Assembly: GCF_964204865.1 (NCBI RefSeq)
Contig: NC_135258.1
Span: forward strand, 15,305,001-15,369,000
Direction: 5' to 3'
From: Styela clava
Taxonomy: Eukaryota > Chordata > Ascidiacea > Stolidobranchia > Styelidae
Length of the DNA stretch: 64,000 nucleotides
Shown piece by piece: positions 47,601 through 59,816 of the stretch. Positions within the stretch are counted from its first letter, which is position 1. The number at the start of each line of letters is the position of its first letter. The position numbers and the translations under genes are program-made. The notes under the pieces were generated by a model, which saw only the letters and a list, made by a program, of their open reading frames with translations, did not search any database and was not told the origin of the DNA.

Positions 47601-50600
47601 TTAATAGGTGTATCAGCAGATGATAACAGAAAAAAATATTTTATAAATTGGGTCATATTTTTATTGCCACACTATTGTAAATTGCATCTAAGGTGACTTG
47701 TTATAACGGGCGAAGCAGTGATGACGTGACCCAATCATAAAACCAGATCTGGTCGGTTACCAGATTGGTTATACCATTCACCCATGATGTGGTGTGTGGT
47801 AAAATAGTTGTGCTACACGTGGCAAAACTATGTTGATGTAAAACATTGTGGTCTGTCTGAGCTTTTCCCAAAAAGAAGGGATATTTTTTTTTGGTAAGTC
47901 TTGAACTGAAGAACAATAATATTAATGGTAGTTAAGTCGGATTGTTTCGTGTTAGTAGCTTGTATTAAGCTTCGATGCTAATGCTGTATTTCAAGAATGG
48001 TTGGGTAATTGGCAAACTTTACAATAAAAATTTGTATTGATTTTGAATTACTATCATGCATAGATAATTTTAGTAATAAAAGTAATCCAGTGGCAGTAAT
48101 GTCTAAGAATTCCGGTTTATAAAGACTTTAATAAAATGAATTTTTCTGTTTTTGTCATGTTTTTCTATTCTAAAGGCTTGCGACTACATTTCGCAAATCT
48201 TGTGAAGGGTTTGACTCCACAAGGTGAGGCTAAAGCTCAATTGGGTTTGGCTCACAGTTATTCCCGAGCTAAAGTCAAATTCAATGTGAATCGTGCTGAT
48301 AACATGATCATTCAAAGTATCGCATTACTGGATCAACTTGACAAAGACATCAACACTTTTTCAATGAGGGTCAGGTAATCTGTAATTTTTTATGAGACTA
48401 TTTAATTTTAAATTTTGATCATTAGCAATTAATGTTAAGGAAATGTTAGGAAAATGTGTTGCCATTGCCGTTTGATAACCCTGCTTAGATTCGAATCTTG
48501 TAGTGGATAATTATGTGTAAGAAGATTACTGTACACCTTATCGCCGTAGGGTAGTTCACGTCTCCACCGGTCGGTTAAGGCGTGCTCCATTAAAATCATG
48601 CATCTGAAACAAATATCTGACTGACCAAATCCTATACAGGACATGGACAGCTTTCTGAACAAGAGGCTGTGGTACGTCATAAGATTATTCTGTCTTATCT
48701 ATCTTCTTTCCTTTCTCCCCACCAACTAAATATGAAAATCCTATCCCATAACAACCGTATGTATTTCAGCACTTCTGATTAAAAACGAAAGATTTTAAAT
48801 TGAAAAAATTGGCCCATTCTAGCAAATTTTTTCAGCATTTTGCTTAAACTGCTGATGAGTGATGAGTCAAATTTTTTTTTATTTAAATTTATTAAAATGT
48901 TTGTTTTTTTCAGAGAATGGTACTCCTACCATTTTCCAGAAATGGTAAAGGTTGTCAGTGAAAATTACCAATATTGTCGCATGGTAAAACTGGTTGGAAA
49001 TCGCAAAATATTGTCAGGTGCTGATGAAACTTTCATTGAAAAAATGGATGAAATCACAATGGATTCTGCCAAATCGAAGGCCATCATTGATGCTTCAAAA
49101 ATGTCAATGGGTATGTTGTTTCTACTTGAAAACGAATATTTGTTGTTTTTTATTCAAAGTACGTGTTTCTTTGTGGGTGTAATAGCTTGATTGTTTAGGC
49201 AGCGAACAGAATTCAATATTGTAATTCTAATCCCATGCCCATCACCTCATCTGTGATGTAGTAACTTGGAGACTTAATGCTGTCTTTCAGAAATAAGGTG
49301 GATTATTATATATCGATGCCTGCTTATTCGTAGCAAAAAAGGCCGTGTAAAAAAATCTTTTCTATTCGTTAGGTATGGATATTTCGCCAATCGATTTGAT
49401 CAATATTCAGTCGTTTTCTGCAAGAGTTATTTCTCTGGCTGAATATAGAAGATCTTTAGTACAATATTTACACAGCAGAATGGAATCTGTGGCACCAAAT
49501 CTTGCATCACTCATTGGAGACATGGTGGGTTTTTTATTTAAAAATTTGCATAACATGGCACTGGTTAAGCCGCCAAAAAAATCGAGTATTTCTGGTCTTA
49601 GCTAATATTACACTACTTGACATGCTACTTGTTTTAGGAAATGCGAATAAATTTCACTGTTAGAACGCAAATTTTTGTTTCCTCATCATTGAAGTTGTCA
49701 AAATAAAATTTTATTTAAACTATTGTTATCTTTGGATGCTTTTGGTCCTATCAAAAATTTCATTTTATTATGGTTTTCATGAGTTGGTTTTTTTTTTTAA
49801 TAAAGTATAACGATTATGTATGATGGTGCCTCTGCCTCAGTATAATTACTAGTTTAGTATTGATAAATTCTTTGATGTGATGCTTTCCTATTTTTTTTCT
49901 AGGTTGGTGCTAGACTTATCTCTCATGCAGGCAGTTTAACAAACTTGGCTAAATATCCAGCCTCTACAGTACAAATTCTTGGAGCGGAAAAGGCTTTATT
50001 CAGGTTGGAGCTTTTTACATACACTATTTCCAATTTAGTAGCCCAACTGTACAATTATCTGGGGAATTTTGAAGAGATTAGATCTTAAATGTTAATTTTT
50101 TTCATTTCGAGAGTTTGCTCAACTTTTTAGGGCTTTGAAGACGAAAGGTAACACTCCGAAATATGGTCTTATCTTTCATTCGACATTTATTGGACGAGCT
50201 GCTGCCAAAAACAAGGGAAGAATATCTCGATTTCTCGCAAATAAATGCTCAATGGCTTCAAGAATTGATTGCTTCTCAGGTAATTGACAACTACTCCTAT
50301 AGTCTGTAATTTTTATTAAAATAGTTTTTTCTAGCATGTGCTGATAGGTTGGGGTTTATGAATTTTTTTTGATATAAAATAGTTTGCTGTCATGACTGAC
50401 GGCCAATGTTATACGGGTCTGTCTGAGGCTTGAAAAAAAGTTACACTGTTTCGAATCTGGTATCATTTTTGATTTAACTTTATTCAAATCAAAACTATTG
50501 AGCAGAATTAAATACTCAAAAGTGTCAATGCTTTCTTATCAGTAATTTGTAATTGAGGTTAAATAATCATAATCAGTGTGCAATCTAATTTTGATGACAA

Positions 50601-52943
50601 CTTGGGCATATTTAAGCGAACTTTCAATGTCAAATCAGCATAATGCTGTAAATCTAGATTCCTGTTAATAAAAACAGCAGGCCACAATCAAACCCTTGTG
50701 CAAACCTGCCATTTTCTTTTGGATATTTTATCCATCTTTTCTTTTTCTTCCAGAGCAACCGAGCAATATTTTTGGGGAAAAATTGAAAGAACAAGTGGAG
50801 GAAAGACTGAAATTTTTCGAAACAGGCGATACACCAAGAAAGAATGTAGATGTTATGAAAGAAGCTTTAGCAGAGGTAATAAATTTGTGATAGTCTATTC
50901 CCTTTTTATATTTGATGTTTCTGAGTTTGTACACCTATAGAGATTTAGGAAATTTTCTATCGATGTTCTTACAGGCTGCTGAGTTTATAAAAACAGAAAA
51001 AATCAATGGAGATGCTGCTGACGAATCGATGAAGAAAAAAAAGAAAAAGAAGAAAAGAAAATCGGAAGTGGAAGAAATGGAGATTTCTCAAATTGTTTCT
51101 GATGGAGAGGATAATGAGGCAGCCAGTCCTGCTAAGCGTCCTAAACTTGAGGTGATTTTTTGTTGTAATCATGCATGCTGTTATATTGGTATCACTCATT
51201 TACTGAACTCAAGACTTTATAGTATTTAAGTTATCTCTGGCTTCTGATTATTCAATAATTCCATTCCCGGCGCAGATTAGATAAGAAATCTTTATTGAGA
51301 AGTATGTACACTTGACCATAACATCTTGACTATTGGCAAATGTATTTCATGTTAATCGCAAATTAAACTTCAATTTTAATATAAGCCTTGAAATTTACCC
51401 CCATTTGAAGTTTTAAATTCTGACAACATAACACTTAAAGGTTAAATTGAAGCATCTGATATTATAACACTGGCCTATTTTCGAAATTTGGAATTATCTT
51501 TGTGTTTATTGTATGGGGTTTTATAGGGCAGAGTCTGTCTATGTGGGATTCGCCCATCATGCTATATTTGAATTCAGGGCAGCAGTTCACAACTGGGGGC
51601 AATGGTCCACAGACTTTGGTGTTTCATGAGCTTTGTATGAATAAATGTAAATATCCTAAAAAGGCAAATTTAACTTGCTTGCCATCATGAACTGGCTTGC
51701 GTTAATTGACAAATCGAGCATGAATTTTCAAAACAGACTTTTGTGTGTTGCTCAAGTTTCAACCACTTTTCATTATGTTAACAGAATGAAACATCAGCAC
51801 TTGACACTTCTGAGAAGAAAAAAAAGAAGAAAAAGAAAAAGGTAGTGATGTCTATTTTTTTTTTCAACTATTTGAAATCTGTTTGGACAATGTAATATTG
51901 CTGTATGTACGCATTATTTATATCAGTTTGCGCCATTATTGGGTGAATTTGATGTTTTCAGAAAGACATCACTCGATTTGAAACATATAAATCTGCTCAA
52001 CATTGTCTTAAAAATCAAGCAATTAAGCTGTAATATTGTTTCCCCTATTTTGTAAGTAACTTTATAAGTATTGTTTTATACATTTTGCATTATAAATTTT
52101 AAATTTTGGTCAATTTAGAATTTTAGATTATAGCTAGAATAAAGATTTTGTTAGGTTCATGCAACTGTTCTATCCCCAAACTAAATATTTCTGGTTCAAT
52201 TGTTAATGTTATTTTTAGCAAAGTTATGGTTTGTCTCCAAACATACTCCGGAGCGCGGGGAGTGTAGATATATTATTCTTCATATTTATGGAATTATGTA
52301 GGAGATCAAGTTTTAGTAAATCGAGTTGTGTTTCATATTTACATAGGAAGCTGCTGAAAGCGCGGAAGAAAGTATGGAAGTTTCGGCAATCAATGATTCT
52401 GTAGTGTCAGTAGAAGGTGGCGAAAATGACAAGAAATCAAAGAAAAAGAAGAAAAAAGCAAAAGCTGAACAATCGATGGCTGACACGACGGCAGATGAAA
52501 CAATCGGTTCCGTTGGTGATCAGAGTATGGGAAAGAAGAAGAAAAAAAAGAAAAAAGTTAACGGGTCATCATTGGAGGAAGAAGTTTCAACAGCTGATGA
52601 TACTAACGCTTCTATCGGGGATGCTGATTCATCAATGAAAAAGAAGAAAAAGAAAGCTGCTGCGGCAACCGGGAATAAAATGAATGGTTCGTCACATGAA
52701 GAACAGGAAGAAATGGAGACTTCGGCAGTAAAAGAGAAAAAGAAGAAAAAAAAGGCGGCCGTTATTGTGTCAGAAGTTGCCCAGGATGCAGACAAATCTG
52801 CCAAAAAGAAAAAAAGGAAAAGCCTTGATGTTTCGAAAGCCGAAATATCTGCAATCGGTGATGATTCTGTCCTTGAATCTGGGGAAACTCCTAAGAAAGT
52901 GAAAAAGGCAAAGAAAAAGAAAAGTATTGCTGTTGATGAATGA
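44672..52943 (+). CDS. NOP56: Nucleolar protein 56 (box C/D snoRNP core)
   Basis: Twelve exons give 708 aa: 44672-44674, 46188-46386, 47020-47193, 48176-48374, 48914-49110, 49373-49524, 49903-50003, 50131-50279, 50754-50875, 50975-51151, 51785-51841, 52347-52943. The first coding exon holds only the ATG. The order matches the family. An N-terminal domain ([20 protein letters not shown]) is followed by a coiled-coil region ([20 protein letters not shown]) and the NOP domain (about 258-391, with [20 protein letters not shown] and [17 protein letters not shown]). [17 protein letters not shown] follows, then a long Lys-rich KK(E/D)-type tail from about 440. Nop56 binds C/D guide RNAs with Nop58, fibrillarin and 15.5K in the nucleolus for rRNA 2'-O-methylation. 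No disruption is seen. Intron 3 holds a candidate snoRNA. Confidence 0.95.
46056..46146. mobile_element. Short inverted-repeat MITE in Nop56 intron 1
   Basis: The arms CTATGCGCACCAAGATGGCG and the inverse GGTGCGCATACTTCAGG flank a loop with GTTAGGGTTCAGG. The core is shared with the 30.1-kb palindrome. It ends about 40 bp before the exon 2 acceptor. Confidence 0.6.
46722..46785 (-). repeat. SINE fragment
   Basis: The sequence around GCTGATAAGACTGCTTGAGC matches the 3' part of the SINE at 43.87-44.22 kb in the same orientation (GCCGATAAGACGGCTTAATC there). Confidence 0.5.
47708..47869 (+). ncRNA. Candidate intronic box C/D snoRNA
   Basis: Box C GTGATGA lies at 47718-47724 and box D CTGA at 47857-47860. 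The flanks can pair: GGGCGAAGC (47708-47716) with GCTTTTCCC (47861-47869) gives eight pairs, one G-U, with a single mismatch. Possible internal C'-like motifs are at about 47794 (TGATGT) and 47833 (TGATGT). At about 145 nt between stems it is long for a C/D snoRNA. It lies in Nop56 intron 3, and vertebrate NOP56 introns are known snoRNA hosts. The rRNA target was not identified. Confidence 0.5.
48480..48765 (+). mobile_element. tRNA-like SINE, copy 2 (truncated)
   Basis: It matches the body of the copies at 44 and 54 kb in order: CGCCGTAGGGTAGTTCACGT, TCCACCGGTCGGTTAAGG, CAAATCCTATACAGGACATG, GAGGCTGTGGTACGTCATAAG. The tRNA-like head is missing or degraded. It lies in Nop56 intron 4. Confidence 0.55.
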
Positions 52944-53889
52944 AGATTTGAATAATCACTGCTATTCAACACTGCCAAAATGATGTAAAAATCGTGCAAC
53001 TCTGTAATATACACTAATAGATGGTCGGTGGTAAGACTAACTTCCAAGTAAGCTTTAATGGATACTGTAGACTTCTCGTGTGATGATTCCAGTTCTTTCA
53101 GAAATATTGTGAAAACATTCCCACAAGCTCCGTTCTGAACTGAGAGGGACAAAATATTTCTCTCAAAAGAACAAAATATTTGTGCCAAATGATTTTGCAT
53201 AAAATATTTCGAATTGCATTGCCTAAGGATATTTTGTAAATTCTACCTTTGTAAAAAATGCAACTGTTGGAATTGATTTGGATTTCGTTTGGTGGAATAT
53301 TTTAGCTGGTAAAATTACATTTGAATTGTGAATTGGACCGTTTTTATATTATCGCATTCAGGTTTCTATTTCCTGCAGTCTGAGAAATTCTAGTATTAGT
53401 ACCATTTTAGAATAGTGTACCTATGTACAGATTGTTTTGGAAAATCTCTCTCTATTTTCTCTGCAAACGATGGATGATTCCAATTTTCAGAGTTGTTGCT
53501 CTACATGTTCCGAATGTTGGTTATTATTTTATAAACTCCTTTATAAGCACCAGCACTTGCGACCACTTTGTTGCAATGGCTAAGTATGGGAACATTTGCT
53601 GGGGTCGAAGGCCTGGTTTCACCTAATTAAAAAATTTCTGTATATTTCTCGTGAGGTAGTTAGCCTTTGGACATCTTATAGTTAGTGAGATTTTCAGCCT
53701 GAGCAGAGATCTGATCATTTGTGTAAGCTGATAAGTGCTATTTATTCCAGAAAAAAAAAAAACGGCAACTGAACAGCTCACATCGTCTGCCATGTGTGAG
53801 TTTTGCATGCTTTTGTGGTTAACTTAACTCACCTATTTACAACAGCTTGTCCGGGCAGCCGCTTTGAACCAAAGTGTCAAGCGAGTTCT
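52944..53889. other. Nop56 3' flank, nothing further recognised
   Basis: It contains the 3' UTR and spacer. No exon or RNA gene is recognised. An A run lies at about 53752-53762. Confidence 0.5.
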
Positions 53890-54265
53890 GAAACTTGGCG
53901 CGGCGGTGTGGCTTATCGTGATAAACGTTAGGAATACGCTGCCACCGTACCTCTGATTACTCTGCGTGGATTCGCAGGTTGGAACCCCATGCAGGGATGG
54001 TTATGTGCGAGAGGATCGCTGGACTTCTCGCCGCCGTTGGGTGGTTCACGTAACCGCTGGTCGGTTACGGCTTCCTCCACCATCAAGCCCATGCTTCCGA
54101 AAATGAATAACTAACAAATCCCATACCCGACTTGGAATGGTAACCGGACGAGAGGCCGTGGTTCGCCATATGGTTAAGCCGTCTTAATGTCTTTCCTCTC
54201 CCCCGGGATAAATATGTAAATCCTATCCTAAACAAACCGTGCTGGGGAGACCAGGTATTTCAGAG
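53890..54265 (+). mobile_element. tRNA-like SINE, copy 3 (fullest)
   Basis: The head GGCGCGGCGGTGTGGCTTATCG resembles a tRNA A box, and GGATTCGCAGGTTGGAACCC resembles a B box at the usual spacing. The body is shared with the 44.0- and 48.5-kb copies (GTTATGTGCGAGAGGATCGC, CCGCTGGTCGGTTACGG). It ends near ATAAATATGTAAATCC. It is non-coding. Confidence 0.65.
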
Positions 54266-54576
54266 AGAAGACTGGTACTCCCCTAGCCGCCAGAGATAAT
54301 GAACTTCAGACTAAAACAAAATTTTGGACGATTCTTATATAGCGAAATACGAATTGCCACGCACATTAATGCTGAGTTGAGAAGAATCGAAATTTGATAG
54401 CCTTTTGCAGGATTATATCAAAATAGGTCGTATGATGATACAGACGTAAATGCTGTCAATATGTTATTAAATACTAGTTTGACTTTAATGATTCTGTTGG
54501 TTTGCCGTGAAAATTGATGGGGACTCGATGACCATTGACTCGCGAGTCTTGTACCCAAGTATATTTTCACCATACC

Positions 54577-54910
54577 GAAAATACCCACCGCGGGCACCAC
54601 ACATACTGTGCACAATGTAAAATGAAATCAAATATTCAAAACAGATGATTAATTGTACATCAGAGCGAGCTGAGCTTACCCGCCACAAAATTTTGGGGTT
54701 TTACGAGCGAACTTTTTAATTGTCCAAATGATACCGTTCGACAGAAAATACCCACCGCGGGCACCACACATACTGTGCACAATGTAAAATGAAATCAAAT
54801 ATTCAAAACAGATGATTAATTGTACATCAGAGCGAGCTGAGCTTACCCGCCACAAAATTTTGGGGTTTTACGAGCGAACTTTTTAATTGTCCAAATGATA
54901 CCGTTCGACA
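54577..54910. repeat. 167-bp perfect tandem duplication
   Basis: Units 54577-54743 and 54744-54910 read the same base for base, starting GAAAATACCCACCGCGGGC and ending CCGTTCGACA. They lie just beyond the 3' end of the P450 gene. A partial gaaa of a third unit follows. Confidence 0.9.
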
Positions 54911-55071
54911 GAAAGTTTGGGAAAACACGGTATTAATAACCTGTACTGCCCCGTTAGACGCAAGTGAAATAGATAATTCCTTTAATTAGAGTTTGTTCAG
55001 AGAATTAATGGAATGTATATATGGTGTCTTTTTTGTCATTTTAATGGCCTTTTCCATAGATCGCATGTTTG

Positions 55072-58000
55072 TTACACTCGTTCGGTTGCGATCAAATCCA
55101 AGTCGCGTGGTATAAACACAATCCCGTGTTCTCCATCGTCTAGTGATGGAATTCTTGTCTCGTCTTTTACTGAAAACTCGAAACGTTGAATCAATGTAGC
55201 CAGAATTATAAACAATTCCATTTGAGCCAATTGTTCGCCAAGACAGTTGCGTTTCCCAGTAGCGAATGGCATCCAGAATTTTGATTTTTGGAAAGTTCCG
55301 TCAACCTGGTTGATAAACCTCTCTGGTCGAAATTCGTTTGGATTTTCAAAATGTCTGGGATCGCTATGAACTGCCCACGTAACAGCAATCATCTGAATTT
55401 TAATTGAGGTTTTAGTTTGTATATAATTTCGACACTAATACTGTAGAACCATTTCACAATATTATTTGGTAATAATAACTAAAAAAAATTCAAAAATCAG
55501 CAAAGCCTTACGTCATTGAAAGTTGCCCTAGGACAGTGGTTCTTAAAGTATGAGTCGCGACCCAAACATGGGTCGCGGAAGGTTTAAAAATGGGTCGCGA
55601 CAAGGTCGTCAATGCAAGGGCAATCTAAGAGGAGAAGGACGAATTTTCAGCTTTTCCAATGTTTCAATTTAGCTTCTAAACTCTGGTATTTAAAAATAAT
55701 GAAATAAAAAATTTCATTCACGGAAAGAACTGTCTTGAGCTCATTGTTACATCACAATTCTGATATGCCAGTCACGTGTATTATTTTTATGGTATCGGTA
55801 ACCATGCACGTCGCTTGTCGTTGTGTTGACCGCATGGAATGTCGTCTTAGTGGATTAAAATAACCAAAAATGGGTGTCTTTTTGGTAATGAAAATTGTAA
55901 TAGACGACGCAATGAAAAAGCTCGCTTCTCGACATTAGATTATTCAATATCTAGTGAAAATGTGACTTCATCTCGAGGCACCATTTACCGCGAACGAAGC
56001 AGTGCGTGCACATGTGACGAGTAAAAAGTTGTATATTGCGAGAGATACCGAAGGCCAGCTAGGATGTCGTGTTTGCGACGGACAGCGGACGCCTTTTCTG
56101 CTACAATTCGCGACAAGACACTTGTGCGAGCGAGGATATTTGGCACTGACGGTTATCAAAACTAAGCTCGCGATCGCTTCGATACCCGTGACAACTTGCG
56201 TATTGCGTTAAGTAAAATAGAGCTGTGTATTGAAGATATAATGAAAAAGGAAATTTCAGTTTCATCAATCTCACTGAGTCAATGGACTGTTTCTAATAAA
56301 TAGTTGTCTGTATTTGAGTCAAACTGTACTAACATTGAAAACACATTTTGCGTTTTTTAGGATTGGGTCGCGAGTATTCATAAAACTCAGATTTGGGTCG
56401 CGCTTGAAAAAGTTTAAGAACCACTGAGCTAGGGCCTAGGTCGCGAAAGGATGAGGCGTTACCCAGTTCTCCTATCGCCTGTATAACATAGTATTGTCAT
56501 CTTTGGTGTTATTGTAGATAGAAGCAGATATGGAGAGTGTATAATGTCTATGAAGTGCCGATGTTCCGCAGTTTTCAAAGGAAACACGGAAAATATTTTT
56601 GACTCCCCGTTACCGAGTAGCATTATGTAATCTGCTGTAGTATGATTCTACAGACTTGTTTACGTTGTCTTCCATAAAATGATTGTGACGCAATTATTCA
56701 AGTAGGGGCCTGCATGTAGGTCTTGGAGTACGCCCGTCACAGGCTTCTTTGTTTGAGACTGCCGCCAGGTACCTTTTTACTTATCGATTTTAATCGGTAA
56801 GTATGTTGATAGGTATTTGTCTGTCTGTCTGTTAGATGCACTTTCGATCGATAAGTCTTCGGTCTCTGACCGATATTCTTGTTTTCACTTTGTGCTGAAT
56901 CAATTCCCTACTCTACTGTATAGTTTCAATAAATACCATTTGTCTGGCTGATAAATATTTCGATCAGATTTATTGTGAGAACATGAGATCTGGTCCTATC
57001 TTATAACAATAAATTCCGACATAATCTAAGATTCTAAGAAGTTAGTATCGTTTATTTACCGGAGTATTCTTCGGCAATTTATAGCCTCGTACTTCAACTC
57101 CGTCCAGTACAGTCCTAGTAGCGCTCAGTCTTACCAGCGTACATCGTCTCATCAATTCATGGATGAATGCTTGCATATATGGCATATCCTTACGATTTTC
57201 CATGCTTACACTTTTTTCGTTTCCTAAACAGAGAATGCAACGTTAATTTGTGGCATGAGTATTCTCAATTCTTGACAGAAAAAAATGCCGTCACTTCTAA
57301 AACCTAACTTTTTACCTACTACTTTTTTGATTTCGTGCCTTAGTCTCTCCTGACATTCCGGATAACGGACAAGCGCAATCATACAACAAGCCAGCGTACA
57401 GGATGTTGTTTGCGAAGCTGCATCAAGCAAATCATGTAGTACCAACTTGAGCTGTCGTTTCTGGAAATGTCATTTAGTAAGAAAAGAATTGAGAATTTCT
57501 ATTGTGCTATTCAAGTTCAGTTCAATTCCTCTATTTATAGACTTACGTTAAATGACGGATCATGGTTTTCCTTGCTCATTTCGTTCAAAAATATATCAAT
57601 AAAATCTCTCATTTCATTTTCATCGTAACTATTTTTGTGCTCCTCAACCTTCTTCTCCGAAAACTCTAAAAAATAAAACGTAATCTTTTCGTTGAGGAAT
57701 TCATTTATCTGTAGAAAAAAACTACCAATGTCTCAAAGCGCCATATAGTCAACAGCAGAGGTGTGCAACATTTTTGTCAGTGTGTAATATTTATATAACC
57801 AACATCAGCCATCTTGCTGGGCCACATAAAAACAATGGTTTTTTCATGTACAGAGCGAATTAAAAATTAGTGACAACCAGAACGCCGCGGGAAAGGGAAG
57901 CGAATGCGGCTGTCGCTTAGCCCTCCAGTAGTTAAAGGCACCGTGCAGAACGGTGAAGTATTTAACGTAGTGAAAAGAAATTATGTATTATTAATTATGT

Positions 58001-59816
58001 ATTTTTCTGTGTGAGCGTCGGATTATGATTTCATGCCTGATGAGTATTGACAAGGGCCTCACTAAATGGCTTGGCGGGCCGGGCTGTGTTCCGCGGGACG
58101 CCTGTTGCACGCCACTGGTCTACAGTTTAAAAAAAACTGCCAAAAACAGGTTGTTCTGATCTAAACACTTTTATTGCATTGGAACGCCCGATGGCTGATA
58201 ATTATTGTGCGTTTTTGTTGGTAAGACTGTCGATATCTACTTTGTTGAAAAGAAATACATAGTGACAATAATTCTTTGTTGTGCTTACCTCCTATAAAAT
58301 TGAAATCATCAATAAATCGTTGCATTGCACCACTGAACGGAGGGAATGATGCCAGATATTCACAGTAACTTGCGAGTGCAATGTACAAACCATCCTCTCG
58401 CAACCTGTTCACAGATTTTAAAGGTTATTGGAAACATAGGAGTTTTTACAATTGAATTTCAAAATGAGCTTTCAGCGTTTTTTCATAAGCCAGTGTAAAC
58501 GCTTTTGGGTGGATGCTTACTACCCTGTTCCAGGAAATAATTCTTTTTTTTGCAAATAAGTCAAGCTCATACTGTACACAGAAAGGCACAATAAAACATG
58601 CAAATATAGCAAATTTCTCACGATCTTACTAATCGCCATCCTATTTCTTTAATCATTTTATCATCGTAAGAATATCTCTCCCCGATCATGATAAGAGTAG
58701 ATATATTGACAGCAGCGGAAAGAAAGAGGTTCTGAAACAAAATACAAGAAATTTGTTCACTTTCAGTATTTGATTTTTTCGTACGATACTGTAGATTATG
58801 AATAGCCTTATCGCCGAAAAAGTATTTGATGAATCAATAAATGCCTAACAATAGATTCATTTATTTACAAGTTCACATTGCAGGCTGGAGTATATAATTA
58901 AGATACTATTAATATCAAGAATCATGTAGGACAGGTGGAGGTATGCGAAGCATCAAGAACACGTTCGCGAAAATAAACAACCTTAGGATCAAACGGATTC
59001 CCAACTTTTTCCCGGAAAGCATCGACCAAACACGCAGCCTCTTCTTGAACCCTTGCTTCCAATGTTTTAGAACCCATACCCAATCTAAAAGTAAGTAATT
59101 TTATTTAATTTTGCTTTTGACTTTTTAAACATTTATAATTATATTATGATTAAATCATTGCTACGAGAACAGGAATAAGTAAATTCAAACGTTTTGCAGC
59201 TATGTGTCGTGTTTGCAAAATGTAAGGATTGTTTTTGGTTCCTTTTCCATCAATTGTGGACCAATCGATTTCAATTTCGCTGTAATCCAAGATGTTAGAA
59301 GTCGCCGGATGCCTGTTGCTCTTTTTTCTAGTTATACGATGCCCGGGATACGATTGTATCTTTTACCTTCTGAAAGCATGTAATGTAAAAGGCCTGTGCA
59401 TTTCAGCCATTTTCGGAGTCGCAAATATCAAACCACCACCCTTGTTGCAAACATCAAATATATGCATTGGGTTCCTTCCTCCCATCTTAGCTGCTTGTTT
59501 GATATGTACCTGAAATTCATCATTGAGGTTTGAAAATTTCACAGCATTTTTTTTTTCATTTTGTTGCAATACTCACGTTATGGATATCTTCATAGTCCGT
59601 GAGAACTACTGTATCACGCTGCCCGAATCTTGCGGTGTAAACACTGCCGTATACCTTGGCCCAATCTGTAAGCTGTTTGGATGGATTAGTCCCCAACAGC
59701 GGAATGATTCCAAAAAATGGTAAGCCCCGAGGCCCCTGTGGTAAGCGTACGTCTCTTCTGTACCAATATATGAACGAGACTGCAACAACCAAAAGTGCAA
59801 CTACGACACCAAACAT
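55072..59816 (-). CDS. Cytochrome P450, CYP2 clan
   Basis: Nine exons join in frame to 486 aa: 59577-59816, 59367-59509, 58982-59084, 58622-58731, 58404-58289, 57547-57665, 57316-57460, 57060-57223, 55072-55392 (minus strand throughout; the fifth exon is 58289-58404). The N-terminal membrane anchor is followed by the PQGPRGLPFFG hinge. The K-helix has HELMRR (ExxR), then PERF and the heme loop FATGKRNCLG with the Cys ligand. Exon number and phases fit vertebrate CYP2 genes. It should be an ER monooxygenase; the substrate is unknown. The start at MFGV gives the usual spacing to the hinge. Odd points are the I-helix AASQTT instead of AGTETT and a C-helix lacking the usual Trp. The exon 3 donor (AAG|gttgtt) is weak. 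Introns 5 and 8 carry hAT elements. Confidence 0.85.
55534..56426 (+). mobile_element. hAT element with transposase C-terminal remnant
   Basis: The ends CAGTGGTTCTTAAAGTATG and, reverse-complemented, CAGTGGTTCTTAAACTTTTT share 14 terminal bases. The flanks ccctagga and agctaggg match at 5 of 8 positions. On the plus strand near 56095-56160 lies LCERGYLALTVIKTK, like the LCE.GFSALT.IKTK dimerisation region of hAT transposases. A frameshift just after it moves the continuation (RDRFDTRDNLRIALS) to another frame. So it is a dead, deleted copy of a once coding element. It sits in P450 intron 8. Confidence 0.75.
57756..58117. mobile_element. Non-autonomous hAT element in P450 intron 5
   Basis: The ends are CAGAGGTGTGCAAC and, reverse-complemented, CAGTGGCGTGCAAC. 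Flanks gtcaacag (57748-57755) and gtctacag (58118-58125) give a 7/8 target-site duplication. Near the right end is GGCGGGCCGGG, a common subterminal motif of such elements. It is 362 bp long. Confidence 0.8.

Noticed and set aside
52520..53200. 226-codon minus-strand frame opposite the last Nop56 exon
   Set aside because: It is the Phe-rich mirror of the Lys codons of the Nop56 tail; no splice or start context supports it.
57229..57315. Extension of P450 exon 7 to a stop
   Set aside because: Splicing at the G|gtaaaa donor at 57316 leads in frame into the K-helix exon; reading through would end the enzyme early.
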